Source of the DNA: Candidatus Nitrotoga sp. MKT
Lineage (GTDB): Bacteria; Pseudomonadota; Gammaproteobacteria; Burkholderiales; Gallionellaceae
Assembly: GCA_003402345.1 (NCBI GenBank)
Contig: QFXH01000001.1
Span: 248,001-312,000 of the forward strand
Direction: 5' to 3'
Length of the DNA: 64,000 nt
The translations under genes were made by a program, and so were the position numbers. The notes below the pieces were generated by a model. That model was not told where the DNA came from. It ran no database searches and saw only the letters and a list, made by a program, of their open reading frames with translations. Positions 11,905 to 19,521 of the stretch are shown piece after piece. The stretch's first letter is position 1. Every line of letters begins with the position of its first letter.

Positions 11905-12450
11905 CTAAGCTGCTACGCGTAGATTTATCTTAGGGAAATCGATCGGCACATTGAAAGCCAAATTGACATAATTGGTAAAAATGTTCAATGCGACGTGAGC
12001 CATAATTTCAACAATCTGTTCGTCGTTGAACCCCACCGTCCTCAATTCGATGACATCGGCATCGGCGATTTGCGCACGGTTGGTAACAAGCTTCAGAGCA
12101 AAGCGCAAAGCGGCGGCGGTTTGTGCGTCATCTGATTGGCCAGCTTGAGCAGCTGCCATCTCAAGTGCGGAAACCCCGGCATTTTGACCCAAGACAGTAT
12201 GAGCTGCCAAGCAGTATTCACAGCGATTTCTGTCAGCAATTGCGACTGCAATTTTTTCCCCAAGCTTAGCTCCCAGAACGCCGGAACCAAGGGCGCCAAA
12301 TGAACCCCACATACTCTTGAGCGCTGCTGGTGAATTAGCCACTGCGCGGAACATATTTGGCACAACACCAAAGGCTCCGTGGATCTGATTCAGAATAGCC
12401 TTGCGATCTTCTGTGGCTTCGTTGGCGTTGATGAGTTGAACACGGGACAT
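11905..12450 (-). CDS. AhpD-like / carboxymuconolactone decarboxylase family protein
   Basis: Probable peroxidase-type disulfide reductase of the CMD/AhpD superfamily, 181 residues. The core motif is CEYCLAAH (Cys77, Cys80, His84), matching the CxxCxxxH signature in which the two cysteines form the active disulfide. The fold is all-helical and no export signal is seen. It starts with ATG 67 bp upstream of the redoxin gene in the same direction, so the two may act together as a thiol peroxidase pair. Carboxymuconolactone decarboxylase activity itself is unlikely because of the CxxC motif. Confidence 0.85.
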   Translation of the reverse strand: MSRVQLINANEATEDRKAILNQIHGAFGVVPNMFRAVANSPAALKSMWGSFGALGSGVLGAKLGEKIAVAIADRNRCEYCLAAHTVLGQNAGVSALEMAAAQAGQSDDAQTAAALRFALKLVTNRAQIADADVIELRTVGFNDEQIVEIMAHVALNIFTNYVNLAFNVPIDFPKINLRVAA

Positions 12451-12546
12451 GATAAGTTTTCCTTAATTGATTAATTGGTTGAGATAAATTTTTAGCGAGG
12501 CTCCAAAATATGGAGCGCACGCCATATTAGCTATGCAATCCAACAG

Positions 12547-13227
12547 CTAGAACTGGCCATCGCGAACGTACGGATAGCTCCATAGAATGGTTTGCAATAA
12601 AACAGACTTCACCCAAGCAGCATGCATCTTCTCGACATCGGCTGCGCTCACGCCTTTTTTCGCAAGAAAGGGCTTAAGCGTTGTCGTCACAGGGATCGTG
12701 AGCGCAGGTAGATAGCGGAAATTCACCTGAGGCACGCTTTTAACGTGATCCGTCTTATTCTTTTTGATCTTAGTGTGACGAAGACCGATCTCATACTGAT
12801 AGTCGAGCCATGCTTGATCATAGTTCGCATCAGCCGTATCTAATATCCACTGTCCAAATCTTTTACGAACTGCACCCAGGTAGTCGCCATCTGGCTGGCC
12901 TGTCTTGGTGTTTTTAAAATACTCGACAAGTTCAGGCGTAGATGCGACGAAACCGTACCAAACATCCAGAATTGCATCTGTTTGACCCGCCAATATTTCC
13001 TTGCTTTTACGCAGATAGAGCACATCCTCATCAGTAAAAAGAAGTGACTTCTTTAATGACTCTAAATCCTTAAGAGTATAGGGTGCAGGCGCAACCAATT
13101 TCTGGCCGAATGTGTAACCGGGAATTTGAGTCTGCGCATTGAGATCTGATCCGCTGTGTGCAGATGCGATCGGAGCTATGGCACTAAAGCAAACTGATAC
13201 AGCGAGTGAAAGTAAGCGATTTTTCAT
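12547..13227 (-). CDS. Exported protoglobin-family haem protein
   Basis: The 226-residue product begins with a clear Sec signal peptide (residues 1-23, AxA site ASA before H24). The rest reads as a protoglobin (PF11563-type globin fold): the RFGQWILD block (124-130), WLDYQYEIGLRHTK with candidate proximal haem ligand His151, and KKNKTDHVKSVP. It ends with the conserved AAWVKSVLLQTILWSYPY helix. Known protoglobins are cytosolic sensors or oxygen/NO-binding proteins, so a stand-alone periplasmic form is unusual. Neighbours (AhpD-like protein, redoxin, MarR) suggest NO or peroxide defence. No second signalling domain is present. Haem binding is inferred from the family. Confidence 0.85.
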   Translation of the reverse strand: MKNRLLSLAVSVCFSAIAPIASAHSGSDLNAQTQIPGYTFGQKLVAPAPYTLKDLESLKKSLLFTDEDVLYLRKSKEILAGQTDAILDVWYGFVASTPELVEYFKNTKTGQPDGDYLGAVRKRFGQWILDTADANYDQAWLDYQYEIGLRHTKIKKNKTDHVKSVPQVNFRYLPALTIPVTTTLKPFLAKKGVSAADVEKMHAAWVKSVLLQTILWSYPYVRDGQF

Positions 13228-13316
13228 GAATAAATCCTTTAGTTAGTGTTAACAGCAAAGTTCGAAATGATTGATTAATTAATTACTTTATTTATTTCAA
13301 GGTGGATTATTAATAT

Positions 13317-13327
13317 AGGACTCCTAA
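13317..13327. promoter_or_regulatory. Candidate MarR operator upstream of protoglobin gene
   Basis: The palindromic 11-mer AGGACTCCTAA lies about 90 bp upstream of the protoglobin ATG. The same motif with only the central base changed (AGGAATCCTAA) lies at 14053-14063 upstream of the MarR gene. Two near-identical short palindromes in front of a regulator and its neighbour are what a MarR autoregulatory circuit would show. Binding is inferred, not shown. Confidence 0.5.
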
Positions 13328-13358
13328 TTATAATAGTTAAAAAAAAGCAATACGGCAT

Positions 13359-14018
13359 TTAGACACTCTCAAGCTCCCGCCAGTTTTGAACTGCGACGGT
13401 TGCCTGGGCCTGGTCATGTTCGGGGCAATCAAGGCGCAATTGGCTGACAGAAAGGGGCGCATTGACCAATGTACAGTGGTGTGGCGCCTCGGAACCAGAA
13501 TGCCTGTTCACAGCAAAGTACTTGCATGTGACGCAGGCGCGGATTTCAGGGAACCGATCCGACTGCTGCAACTTGCCAATCAATGCCAGAAGGGATTCGA
13601 ACAAAGCTTCCTGAGTGGATTGGGGAAGATCGGAAACGGCTTCGTGCGCAAAACCAAGCGAGTTGGAAATTCTTGCAGCCAAGTCTTGCCCTGAACTCGT
13701 CAGCCTCAATGCCACAGCGCGCCCATCAGCAGCATCACGTCCCTTCTCGATTAAGCCTTTAGCCGTGAGTGAAGTGATTGAATCACTCGCGCTGGCGGCC
13801 GTTACGCCCAAATGCCGGGCTATCAATGACAAACGCACACCTTCTCGTCGTGACCGCAGCGCTTCCAGGATATCCACTTGTGTCGGGTTGAGCCCTTCAG
13901 CCGTCGCAAACTGCCATGCTCCGCTGCGCAACACAGAAGCAATTCGCGTAATGGCACTGACAATGCGTTCGCTTTTCGCAGGTGTGTCTTGCCAAGAAAG
14001 GGAGTGTTTCGTTTTCAT
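13359..14018 (-). CDS. MarR-family transcriptional regulator with C-terminal cysteine/histidine cluster
   Basis: Winged-helix regulator of 219 residues counted from the ATG at 14018; a TTG at 14066 is possible but gives a tail without domain support. The DNA-binding domain includes NPTQVDILEAL, the recognition region LIARHLGVTAASASDSI and the wing RDAADGRAVALRLT. Beyond the usual MarR core there is a C-terminal segment with CVTCKYF, HHC and LDCPEH. These cysteines and histidines could bind zinc or another metal, or sense thiol oxidation. The gene lies just upstream of, and in the same direction as, the protoglobin/AhpD/redoxin genes, so it probably controls them and itself. Confidence 0.85.
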   Translation of the reverse strand: MKTKHSLSWQDTPAKSERIVSAITRIASVLRSGAWQFATAEGLNPTQVDILEALRSRREGVRLSLIARHLGVTAASASDSITSLTAKGLIEKGRDAADGRAVALRLTSSGQDLAARISNSLGFAHEAVSDLPQSTQEALFESLLALIGKLQQSDRFPEIRACVTCKYFAVNRHSGSEAPHHCTLVNAPLSVSQLRLDCPEHDQAQATVAVQNWRELESV

Positions 14019-14052
14019 GTTTGCAGTATCCACGAAACTTAAATAATTGTCA

Positions 14053-14063
14053 AGGAATCCTAA
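14053..14063. promoter_or_regulatory. Candidate MarR autoregulatory operator
   Basis: AGGAATCCTAA, 35-45 bp upstream of the chosen MarR start, matches the motif at 13317-13327 at 10 of 11 positions, and each copy is nearly self-complementary around its centre. The position suits repression of the regulator's own promoter. Confidence 0.5.
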
Positions 14064-14088
14064 CAAATATATTGCAACATATCTGAAT

Positions 14089-14430
14089 TTAAACTTTTCT
14101 CAGGTAACAAGCCTTGAGCATAAAGCTGCCAGAGTCCATTTTACAGTCCACCTCATGATCTCCTGCAACCAAGCGGATGCTCTTGATCTTGGTGCCCATT
14201 TTAAGTGTGATAGACGACCCCTTGACTTTCAGATCTTTGATCAACGCAACCGAGTCGCCATTTTCCAGCACATTGCCATTAGCATCCTTCACCTGCGGTT
14301 CTGCGTTGTCATCTGCGTTTGAGGCCTTCACTATCGGCCACTCATGGCCACAGTCGGCACAAATATAATTGTCGCCATCCTGGTACGTATTCTCCATAGC
14401 ACATTGGGGGCAGGCAGAGATAGTCGGCAT
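14089..14430 (-). CDS. yjdM: YjdM/PhnA family zinc-ribbon protein
   Basis: Small protein of 113 residues of the YjdM (formerly PhnA, 'alkylphosphonate utilisation') family. The N-terminus has a zinc ribbon (CPQC and CADC pairs within the first 30 residues, ending CGHEWP). The C-terminal part has the conserved GDSVALIKDLKVKGSS and KMGTKIKSIRLV beta domain. Despite the old name, these proteins are not phosphonoacetate hydrolases of the Pseudomonas type, and the cellular role is not settled. It ends very close to the start of the MarR gene and follows arsC on the same strand. Confidence 0.9.
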   Translation of the reverse strand: MPTISACPQCAMENTYQDGDNYICADCGHEWPIVKASNADDNAEPQVKDANGNVLENGDSVALIKDLKVKGSSITLKMGTKIKSIRLVAGDHEVDCKMDSGSFMLKACYLRKV

Positions 14431-14474
14431 AATTTCCTTTAAATTTTTGGTGGATCAGATACCCACTGCTAAGG

Positions 14475-14828
14475 CTACGGCAGAATTTCCAGTACAGTTT
14501 CAGACGGTCGACACAAGCGTGTCCCCAAAGGCGTTACGACAATCGGGCGATTGATTAGAATCGGATTCGCAATCATGAAGTCGATCAATTCGTCATCACT
14601 CCATTTCGAATTACCCAGGTCAAGCTCTGTATACAGCGAGTCTTTATCGCGTAGCACATCACGCACCGGCTTACCCATAGCAGCAATCAAAGCCACTAGT
14701 TCGGCGCGGTTTGGCGGTGTTTTCAGGTACTCGATAACACGTGGTTCAATGCCACTATTGCGGATCATCGCCAGCGTGTTGCGAGAAGTACCGCAATTGG
14801 GGTTGTGATAGATGGTTATGTCAGTCAT
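14475..14828 (-). CDS. arsC: Arsenate reductase, glutaredoxin-coupled (ArsC/YffB family)
   Basis: Product of 117 residues with the ArsC N-terminus ITIYHNPNCGTSRNTL; Cys12 is the expected catalytic cysteine. The C-terminal half carries IANPILINRPIVVTPLGTRLCRPSE, a family hallmark including the arginines that hold arsenate. It would reduce arsenate to arsenite using glutathione and glutaredoxin. No arsR, acr3 or arsB lies next to it, so a stand-alone role is likely. A truncated near-copy lies 1.5 kb away at 16124-16300. Confidence 0.93.
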   Translation of the reverse strand: MTDITIYHNPNCGTSRNTLAMIRNSGIEPRVIEYLKTPPNRAELVALIAAMGKPVRDVLRDKDSLYTELDLGNSKWSDDELIDFMIANPILINRPIVVTPLGTRLCRPSETVLEILP

Positions 14829-15332
14829 GAGGTTGTTTTACTCAAAAATTCAGCCCCGATCATACCAAGACCTGGCGTTGTTGACGATACGTACCACCAA
14901 ATTCATGACGGGCATCATCTATAAACTACAGTCGTTGTAATAAACATTACCTGTATCATTCACTCTAGAACGACACACTAGCGCCGTGGGAGCGGCTAGT
15001 TTAGCTCATAACTGAGCATAGACGGCTTCCGTCGCGTGCAGAGAAATAAATATTCTGCAGGAATTTTATCAAGTCACACCCCATAAAAACTGTATGCCGA
15101 TATAAAAACCATGCAGAAAAATCTAGACGAATGGCTCAAATTATTACGATAATGAAAACACTCATTAAAACAAGGTTTGTAACGGCAGAACGCCGTAGGA
15201 GACTTTACTCAGTGAGAAACCGGCTTGGAATGGAAAAAATCTAAACCAAATTTAACCTTAGACACCCGAAAATTCGGTAACTGTCAGCTTAGGTATAACC
15301 TAATACAAATAAACCCTAACCAACTTAATGCC
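14829..15332. other. Intergenic stretch without a recognised gene
   Basis: About 500 bp between arsC and the small membrane protein. It is AT-rich in its second half and has stops in all frames. A 13-codon frame at 15111-15152 (starting MQKNLDEWLKLL) resembles the first residues of some folylpolyglutamate synthases, but it is too short to call. No RNA gene was recognised. Confidence 0.4.
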
Positions 15333-15854
15333 ATGTCAAACCAAACAAGCAACGACATTCTGATCAATGACGCACACTTTTTTAATCCCCGCCGATATTT
15401 TCTCGTGCAGCAAATTAACGTCATTAAGCTGGTTGCAATGGTATTGATTACCGCTATTCTCTACTCATGTGCTATCCAGCTCTCCATGAATTATTTATTT
15501 ATCGACGCCGCCGTTGACACGCCTGAATGGTGGCTTGACCATGAAAGCGGTTCATTCCGTTATTTTTCTTGGATTTCCACTCTTTCTCTGTTTCATTACA
15601 CAATCGCAGGAACTCCAATCGCATTAGGAATCGCATGGCTGGCTCCAAAAAAATGGCTAGCCATCTCATTTTCAAGCTGTGTTGTATTAACGTTGTTCAT
15701 TGCAATTTACTCGCTGCCTCGTTTTATACGAATTCATCAAGATGATCAGTTGCTCTACATATTTGCAAGTCTTGCAACCCTATTGTTTTTGCTTCCATCT
15801 CTGACCGCAATTGCAAGCAAAATTCTGCCTAACGCGCCTTTCCAAGATAAATAA
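15333..15854 (+). CDS. Small polytopic membrane protein, function unknown
   Basis: Not recognised. From the ATG at 15333 the product has 173 residues and about four hydrophobic segments (roughly residues 28-50, 72-95, 98-118, 128-150). The N-terminus is hydrophilic and the C-terminus short and charged. The frame is open further upstream to 15225, but without domain support or a ribosome-binding site. It lies alone in a stretch with a mobile palindromic element and a broken arsC, so it is probably accessory DNA. Confidence 0.55.
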   Translation: MSNQTSNDILINDAHFFNPRRYFLVQQINVIKLVAMVLITAILYSCAIQLSMNYLFIDAAVDTPEWWLDHESGSFRYFSWISTLSLFHYTIAGTPIALGIAWLAPKKWLAISFSSCVVLTLFIAIYSLPRFIRIHQDDQLLYIFASLATLLFLLPSLTAIASKILPNAPFQDK

Positions 15855-15935
15855 ATTCAACGCCAGAACTTTGCAATAAGAACAGATAAACATTTCACTG
15901 CTCCGATTGTTCATCGAATTGGTGTATCACTTTAG

Positions 15936-16044
15936 GGAAACGCAGATTTATTCAGTTATGTCGTTCCCGCGAAAGCAGGAACCCAGTCAAATCAAGCAGC
16001 TGGATTCCCGCCTACGCGGGAATGACGAATTAATCTGCGTTTCC
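15936..16044. mobile_element. MITE-like palindromic element with 4-bp flanking repeat
   Basis: A 109-bp element bounded by 18-bp terminal inverted repeats: GGAAACGCAGATTTATTC at 15936-15953, with its complement at 16027-16044 (17 of 18 positions match). It is flanked on both sides by TTAG (15932-15935 and 16045-16048), which fits a target-site duplication. Inside are two hairpins of REP type: TTCCCGC around GAAA, and the perfect ATTCCCGC/GCGGGAAT pair with a four-base loop. It has no coding capacity, so it would need a transposase in trans. Confidence 0.75.
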
Positions 16045-16123
16045 TTAGATATTGCAAAGTCGGCTATCGCTCTGCCACCCAAGAGTAACAAGCGTAATCG
16101 TCTCGTCCCCTCATGGCACTCAA

Positions 16124-16300
16124 TTAAGCATCGCGCACCGGTTTACCCGTAGCCGCAATCAAAGCCATCAGTTCAACGCGGCTAGGCGGGATTTTCAGAT
16201 ATTTAATAACACGCGGTTCAATGCCACTATTGCGGATCATCGCAAGCGTGTTGCGAGAAGTGCCACAATTGGGGGTGTGATAGATAGTTATGTCTGTCAT
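16124..16300 (-). pseudogene. Truncated duplicate of arsC
   Basis: Starting from ATG at 16300, the frame encodes 58 residues beginning MTDITIYHTPNCGTSRNTL before a TAA at 16124-16126. It is nearly identical to the first 57 residues of the intact arsC at 14475-14828 and keeps the catalytic Cys12. It lacks the whole second half, including the arginine-bearing segment, so it cannot be a working reductase. Similarity stops abruptly at both ends, so the copy covers codons 1-57 only and not the promoter. Confidence 0.88.
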
Positions 16301-16429
16301 GGGACGGCGATACGTTTGACTGCGGCATCCATGTGTTGGGTTATGGAAGCATTACAAAAACAATGCCTAGTAGCTATTTGCGACTTTTGGCATTGCGACT
16401 ATAATCACCGCAAGTGAACTTACTTTCCA

Positions 16430-17374
16430 ATGATCTATATGTCCTCAACTAGAATTTATTTATTGCTTATCAGTCTTGCATTAAGTGGCTGCGCTGCGAC
16501 TCGGGGTGATTCAATTCAAGGGGGAAAAAATCCACACGACCCACTGGAACCATTTAACCGGGGAATGTATAAATTTAATGACGCTGTGGACAAGGCTATA
16601 TTAAAACCGGTAGCAACTGGCTACAACACCATCATGCCAGAACCCGGGAAAATCATGGTGAGAAACTTTTTTTCAAATCTGGATGACATTATCGTCACTA
16701 TCAACGATTTGTTGCAGTTAAAGTTTACTCAAGCCGCATCCGATGGAACACGTGTATTATTCAACTCAACGTTTGGTATTTTAGGCCTGATTAACGTTAC
16801 CGACCGGCTTGAAAAACATAATGAAGACTTCGGCCAAACATTAGGTTACTGGGGTGTTAGCAGCGGACCCTACATCGTCCTCCCATTCTTCGGCCCCAGA
16901 ACTATTCGTGATAGTGCCGGTTTGTATGTGGATAGCTATGCTAGTCCCATTCGCCTAATTTCGAATATACCTGTACGTAACGAAATGTATGTAACGCGGA
17001 TGGTTAGTCTTCGAGCCGGACTATTGGATCAGGAAAAAATATTGGATGAGGCCGCAATTGACCGTTATACCTTCATCCGTGACGCCTATTTACAACAACG
17101 TCAAAGCTTAGTGTATGACGGTAATCCGCCACGTGAAAAATTCGATGACGAGGACAATAGTGACCCAATCGAAGATAGTAAAGAAAACGAACAGCAAGCA
17201 GTAGCAAGCACACCTGTTCCGCCACACAACATAGAAGCGCCAGCACAAAAGACATCGAGTGATCCTACATCCGGTGTGGCGCCAGCAGATATTGTGGTTC
17301 CCGCAGACACATCTTTTAACCCGTATAAAATGGAAGAGCCAACACCGACAACAACAAATTCCGTGGTGGAATAA
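16430..17374 (+). CDS. mlaA: MlaA (VacJ) outer-membrane lipoprotein
   Basis: Lipoprotein of the Mla pathway that removes misplaced phospholipids from the outer leaflet of the outer membrane. The 314-residue product has a lipobox LSGC (Cys21 if translation begins at 16430). Family blocks follow: DPLEPFNRGMYKFNDAVDKAILKPVA, GILGLINVTD and GPYIVLPFFGPRTIRDS. After about residue 225 there is a long proline/serine/acid-rich tail (DDEDNSDPIEDS to the end) that is probably unstructured and not part of the core. An ATG three codons further in is an alternative start. No other mla genes are adjacent. Confidence 0.93.
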   Translation: MIYMSSTRIYLLLISLALSGCAATRGDSIQGGKNPHDPLEPFNRGMYKFNDAVDKAILKPVATGYNTIMPEPGKIMVRNFFSNLDDIIVTINDLLQLKFTQAASDGTRVLFNSTFGILGLINVTDRLEKHNEDFGQTLGYWGVSSGPYIVLPFFGPRTIRDSAGLYVDSYASPIRLISNIPVRNEMYVTRMVSLRAGLLDQEKILDEAAIDRYTFIRDAYLQQRQSLVYDGNPPREKFDDEDNSDPIEDSKENEQQAVASTPVPPHNIEAPAQKTSSDPTSGVAPADIVVPADTSFNPYKMEEPTPTTTNSVVE

Positions 17375-17377
17375 AGC

Positions 17378-17399
17378 ACCCCGCCGCAAGCAGCGGGGT
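17378..17399 (+). terminator. Hairpin just after mlaA
   Basis: ACCCCGC pairs with GCGGGGT around an eight-base loop, three bases after the mlaA stop codon. No T tract follows, so it may be a partial terminator or an mRNA-stabilising end. A second small hairpin (CACGG...CCGTG) is at 17519-17536 before the convergent htpX end. Confidence 0.45.
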
Positions 17400-17608
17400 A
17401 TTAACACCGGCTCTCCAAACTACTGGCTTTCAGCCAGCCTTCGCCGCAGGGACGGGGAATTGAACCCGGAGAGATTAAACGATAATTCCAACGGTAATAC
17501 GGCTCGACCTTAAACAATCACGGCAGAAACACCGTGCCATCGCTCCATCCCCTCCCCTATATTTAATGTTATTGGCCGATTTCTACGCCACGGGAAATCT
17601 CAGTTAGC

Positions 17609-18484
17609 TTAACGTCCTGCATGTAATGCCTTAATGCGCTCATCAAGAGATGGGTGAGTACTGAATAACTTTGCGAAATGACCCCCACCCGCAATTCCAA
17701 ATGCTGCCATCTGCTGGGGCAGAGTGGCTTGTTCGTGATTGATTTTCAATTTCTCCAATGCAGCGATCATCTTATTACGCCCAGCCAAGTTTGCGCCACC
17801 TGCATCGGCGCGAAATTCACGCTGGCGCGAAAACCACATAACAATCATGCTGGCCAAGATACCTAGCACCATCTGCGCGACCATGCTGGTAACCCAGTAA
17901 GCTGGACCATATTCACGTTCAGTCTTAAACACCAAACGATCTACTAGATGACCAATTATTCTTGAAAAGAAGATTACAAAAGTGTTGACCACGCCCTGTA
18001 TGAGCGCTAGCGTTATCATGTCACCGTTGGCAACATGGCTGATCTCGTGCGCTAGCACAGCTTCTGCTTCATCCCGGCTCATGTTATGCAGCAATCCGGC
18101 ACTCACCGCCACCAACGCATTGTTGCGATTCCAGCCAGTAGCAAAAGCATTTACGTCTGGTGCTTCATAGGTCGCGACTTCAGGCATGCCGATTCCGGCA
18201 GCTTGCGCCTGTTTACGCACGGTTTCTATCAACCAACGCTCGGTCGGATCAATCGGATTAGTAATAACCTGTGCGCCAACCATCCGTTTGGCCGACCATT
18301 TGGACAGAAACAACGAAATTAGCGAGCCAGCAAAACCCATTACCGCTGACATGGCCAAGAGAGCGTTGAAATTAATACCACCGCTTTCATTTAACACTTT
18401 ATCAACACCAAGCAAGCGTAAAGTGATGCTGATGACAACAAGTACGGCCAAATTGGTCAGGATAAACAAAAAAATTCGTTTCAT
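17609..18484 (-). CDS. htpX: Membrane zinc metalloprotease HtpX
   Basis: Heat-shock-linked inner-membrane protease that degrades damaged membrane proteins, 291 residues. It has two N-terminal hydrophobic segments, the zinc motif HEISH in [14 protein letters not shown], two more hydrophobic stretches, and the third zinc ligand in [14 protein letters not shown]. The C-terminus [13 protein letters not shown] is typical. Length and motif order match the family. It is transcribed alone, facing mlaA. Confidence 0.97.
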   Translation of the reverse strand: MKRIFLFILTNLAVLVVISITLRLLGVDKVLNESGGINFNALLAMSAVMGFAGSLISLFLSKWSAKRMVGAQVITNPIDPTERWLIETVRKQAQAAGIGMPEVATYEAPDVNAFATGWNRNNALVAVSAGLLHNMSRDEAEAVLAHEISHVANGDMITLALIQGVVNTFVIFFSRIIGHLVDRLVFKTEREYGPAYWVTSMVAQMVLGILASMIVMWFSRQREFRADAGGANLAGRNKMIAALEKLKINHEQATLPQQMAAFGIAGGGHFAKLFSTHPSLDERIKALHAGR

Positions 18485-18653
18485 GTATGTATATCTCTCT
18501 TGAACTAAAATATGGGATGCAATTTGTTATCATTGCACATCGTGGTGCTTAACATTGGGGTGGTGCCTAATATTTCAAGGGATGCATACCAATGCAAATT
18601 TACGTTACACATAGACACGTCCGCAGACAAATAATTCCCACTAGGAGAATATA

Positions 18654-18704
18654 ATGTCACTGGAAATTAATAAAATTACACACATAACATGCAAGAATTA
18701 CTGA
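18654..18704 (+). CDS. Possible 16-codon leader peptide
   Basis: ATG at 18654 follows an AGGAG ribosome-binding site at six bases. It opens a 16-codon frame (starting MSLEINK, ending CKNY, stop at 18702) that overlaps the start of the next gene in another frame. The next gene's ATG has no visible ribosome-binding site of its own. This looks like a coupling or leader ORF; the peptide sequence itself says nothing about function. Confidence 0.4.
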   Translation: MSLEINKITHITCKNY

Positions 18705-19504
18705 ACCATCCCGCCGTGCAAGGTGGCCTCGCTCCCTTTGTCATTGCACTGATAGTGGCGGAACTACTACTGCGCTTACGTTTAAGTGGTTTGGCTGTTA
18801 TTGCCGGGTTTGCTGTCACTGTTTACTTGGTGAGTGATTTTTCTATCGAACCACTCACCTCTGCGCGCAAAATCGTGTTGATGGGTTTGCTTTCTTCACT
18901 GCTTGCTCTGACGCTACTACCATTCAATTGGCGCCCATTACGCTTGATACTTGCTGTAGCCGGCGGTATTGCGGCAGTATGGATGGCGTTGCGCATCATA
19001 CAACAACAAGACATGACACATATGTTGCTCTGGGGTGGCGGTTGCGCGCTGTATGTGGGCTGGCTGATATTCTGGATGGATACATTACATGAAACGCCAG
19101 TACGAGCAGGAAGTGCAGGTATGGCACTGGGACTAGGGACTGGGGGATCTGCATTGCTTGGTGCTTCTGCCCTGCTCGGCCAGTTCGGTTTAGCTTTGGG
19201 TGCGGCGGCAAGCGCTTATCTGCTGCTTCAAACTATAACTAATAGCCGATTGCCATGTGGACGTAGCTTTACTCTTCCATTGTCACTCATCGCCGGGTTA
19301 ACTGGCTGTCTCGCAGTGCTGACCGCTCAGTTGCCATGGTATGCCCTATTTATGCTGGCCATAATTCCGCTGGCTGCCAAAATTCCGGTTCCCGAAAAAA
19401 TGGGGCTATGGTTGCAATCGTTATTACTATCCATTGCTACCTTAGCCTGCGCGGCAGGTGCTATATATTTAACTTGGTACGTGGCAGGTGCCCCCCCTTT
19501 TTAA
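18689..19504 (+). CDS. Polytopic membrane protein of unknown function
   Basis: Not recognised. It has 271 residues and is almost entirely hydrophobic, with roughly eight to nine predicted spans and glycine/alanine-rich segments (GMALGLGTGGSALLGASALLG). No catalytic or transport motif is visible. Its start lacks a ribosome-binding site and lies inside a short leader frame, so translation is probably coupled. It converges on the czcA-type gene with 17 bp between the stops. Confidence 0.7.
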   Translation: MQELLNHPAVQGGLAPFVIALIVAELLLRLRLSGLAVIAGFAVTVYLVSDFSIEPLTSARKIVLMGLLSSLLALTLLPFNWRPLRLILAVAGGIAAVWMALRIIQQQDMTHMLLWGGGCALYVGWLIFWMDTLHETPVRAGSAGMALGLGTGGSALLGASALLGQFGLALGAAASAYLLLQTITNSRLPCGRSFTLPLSLIAGLTGCLAVLTAQLPWYALFMLAIIPLAAKIPVPEKMGLWLQSLLLSIATLACAAGAIYLTWYVAGAPPF

Positions 19505-19521
19505 TCGGGGTATCCTTAAAA

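Noticed and set aside
15111-15152. 13-codon frame resembling the start of folC
   Set aside because: Too short, and the similarity is limited to a few residues; no continuation in any frame.
17445-17490. Stretch resembling the T arm of a tRNA on the minus strand (GGGTTCAATTCCC)
   Set aside because: The stem has a mismatch and no acceptor, D or anticodon arm could be built around it.
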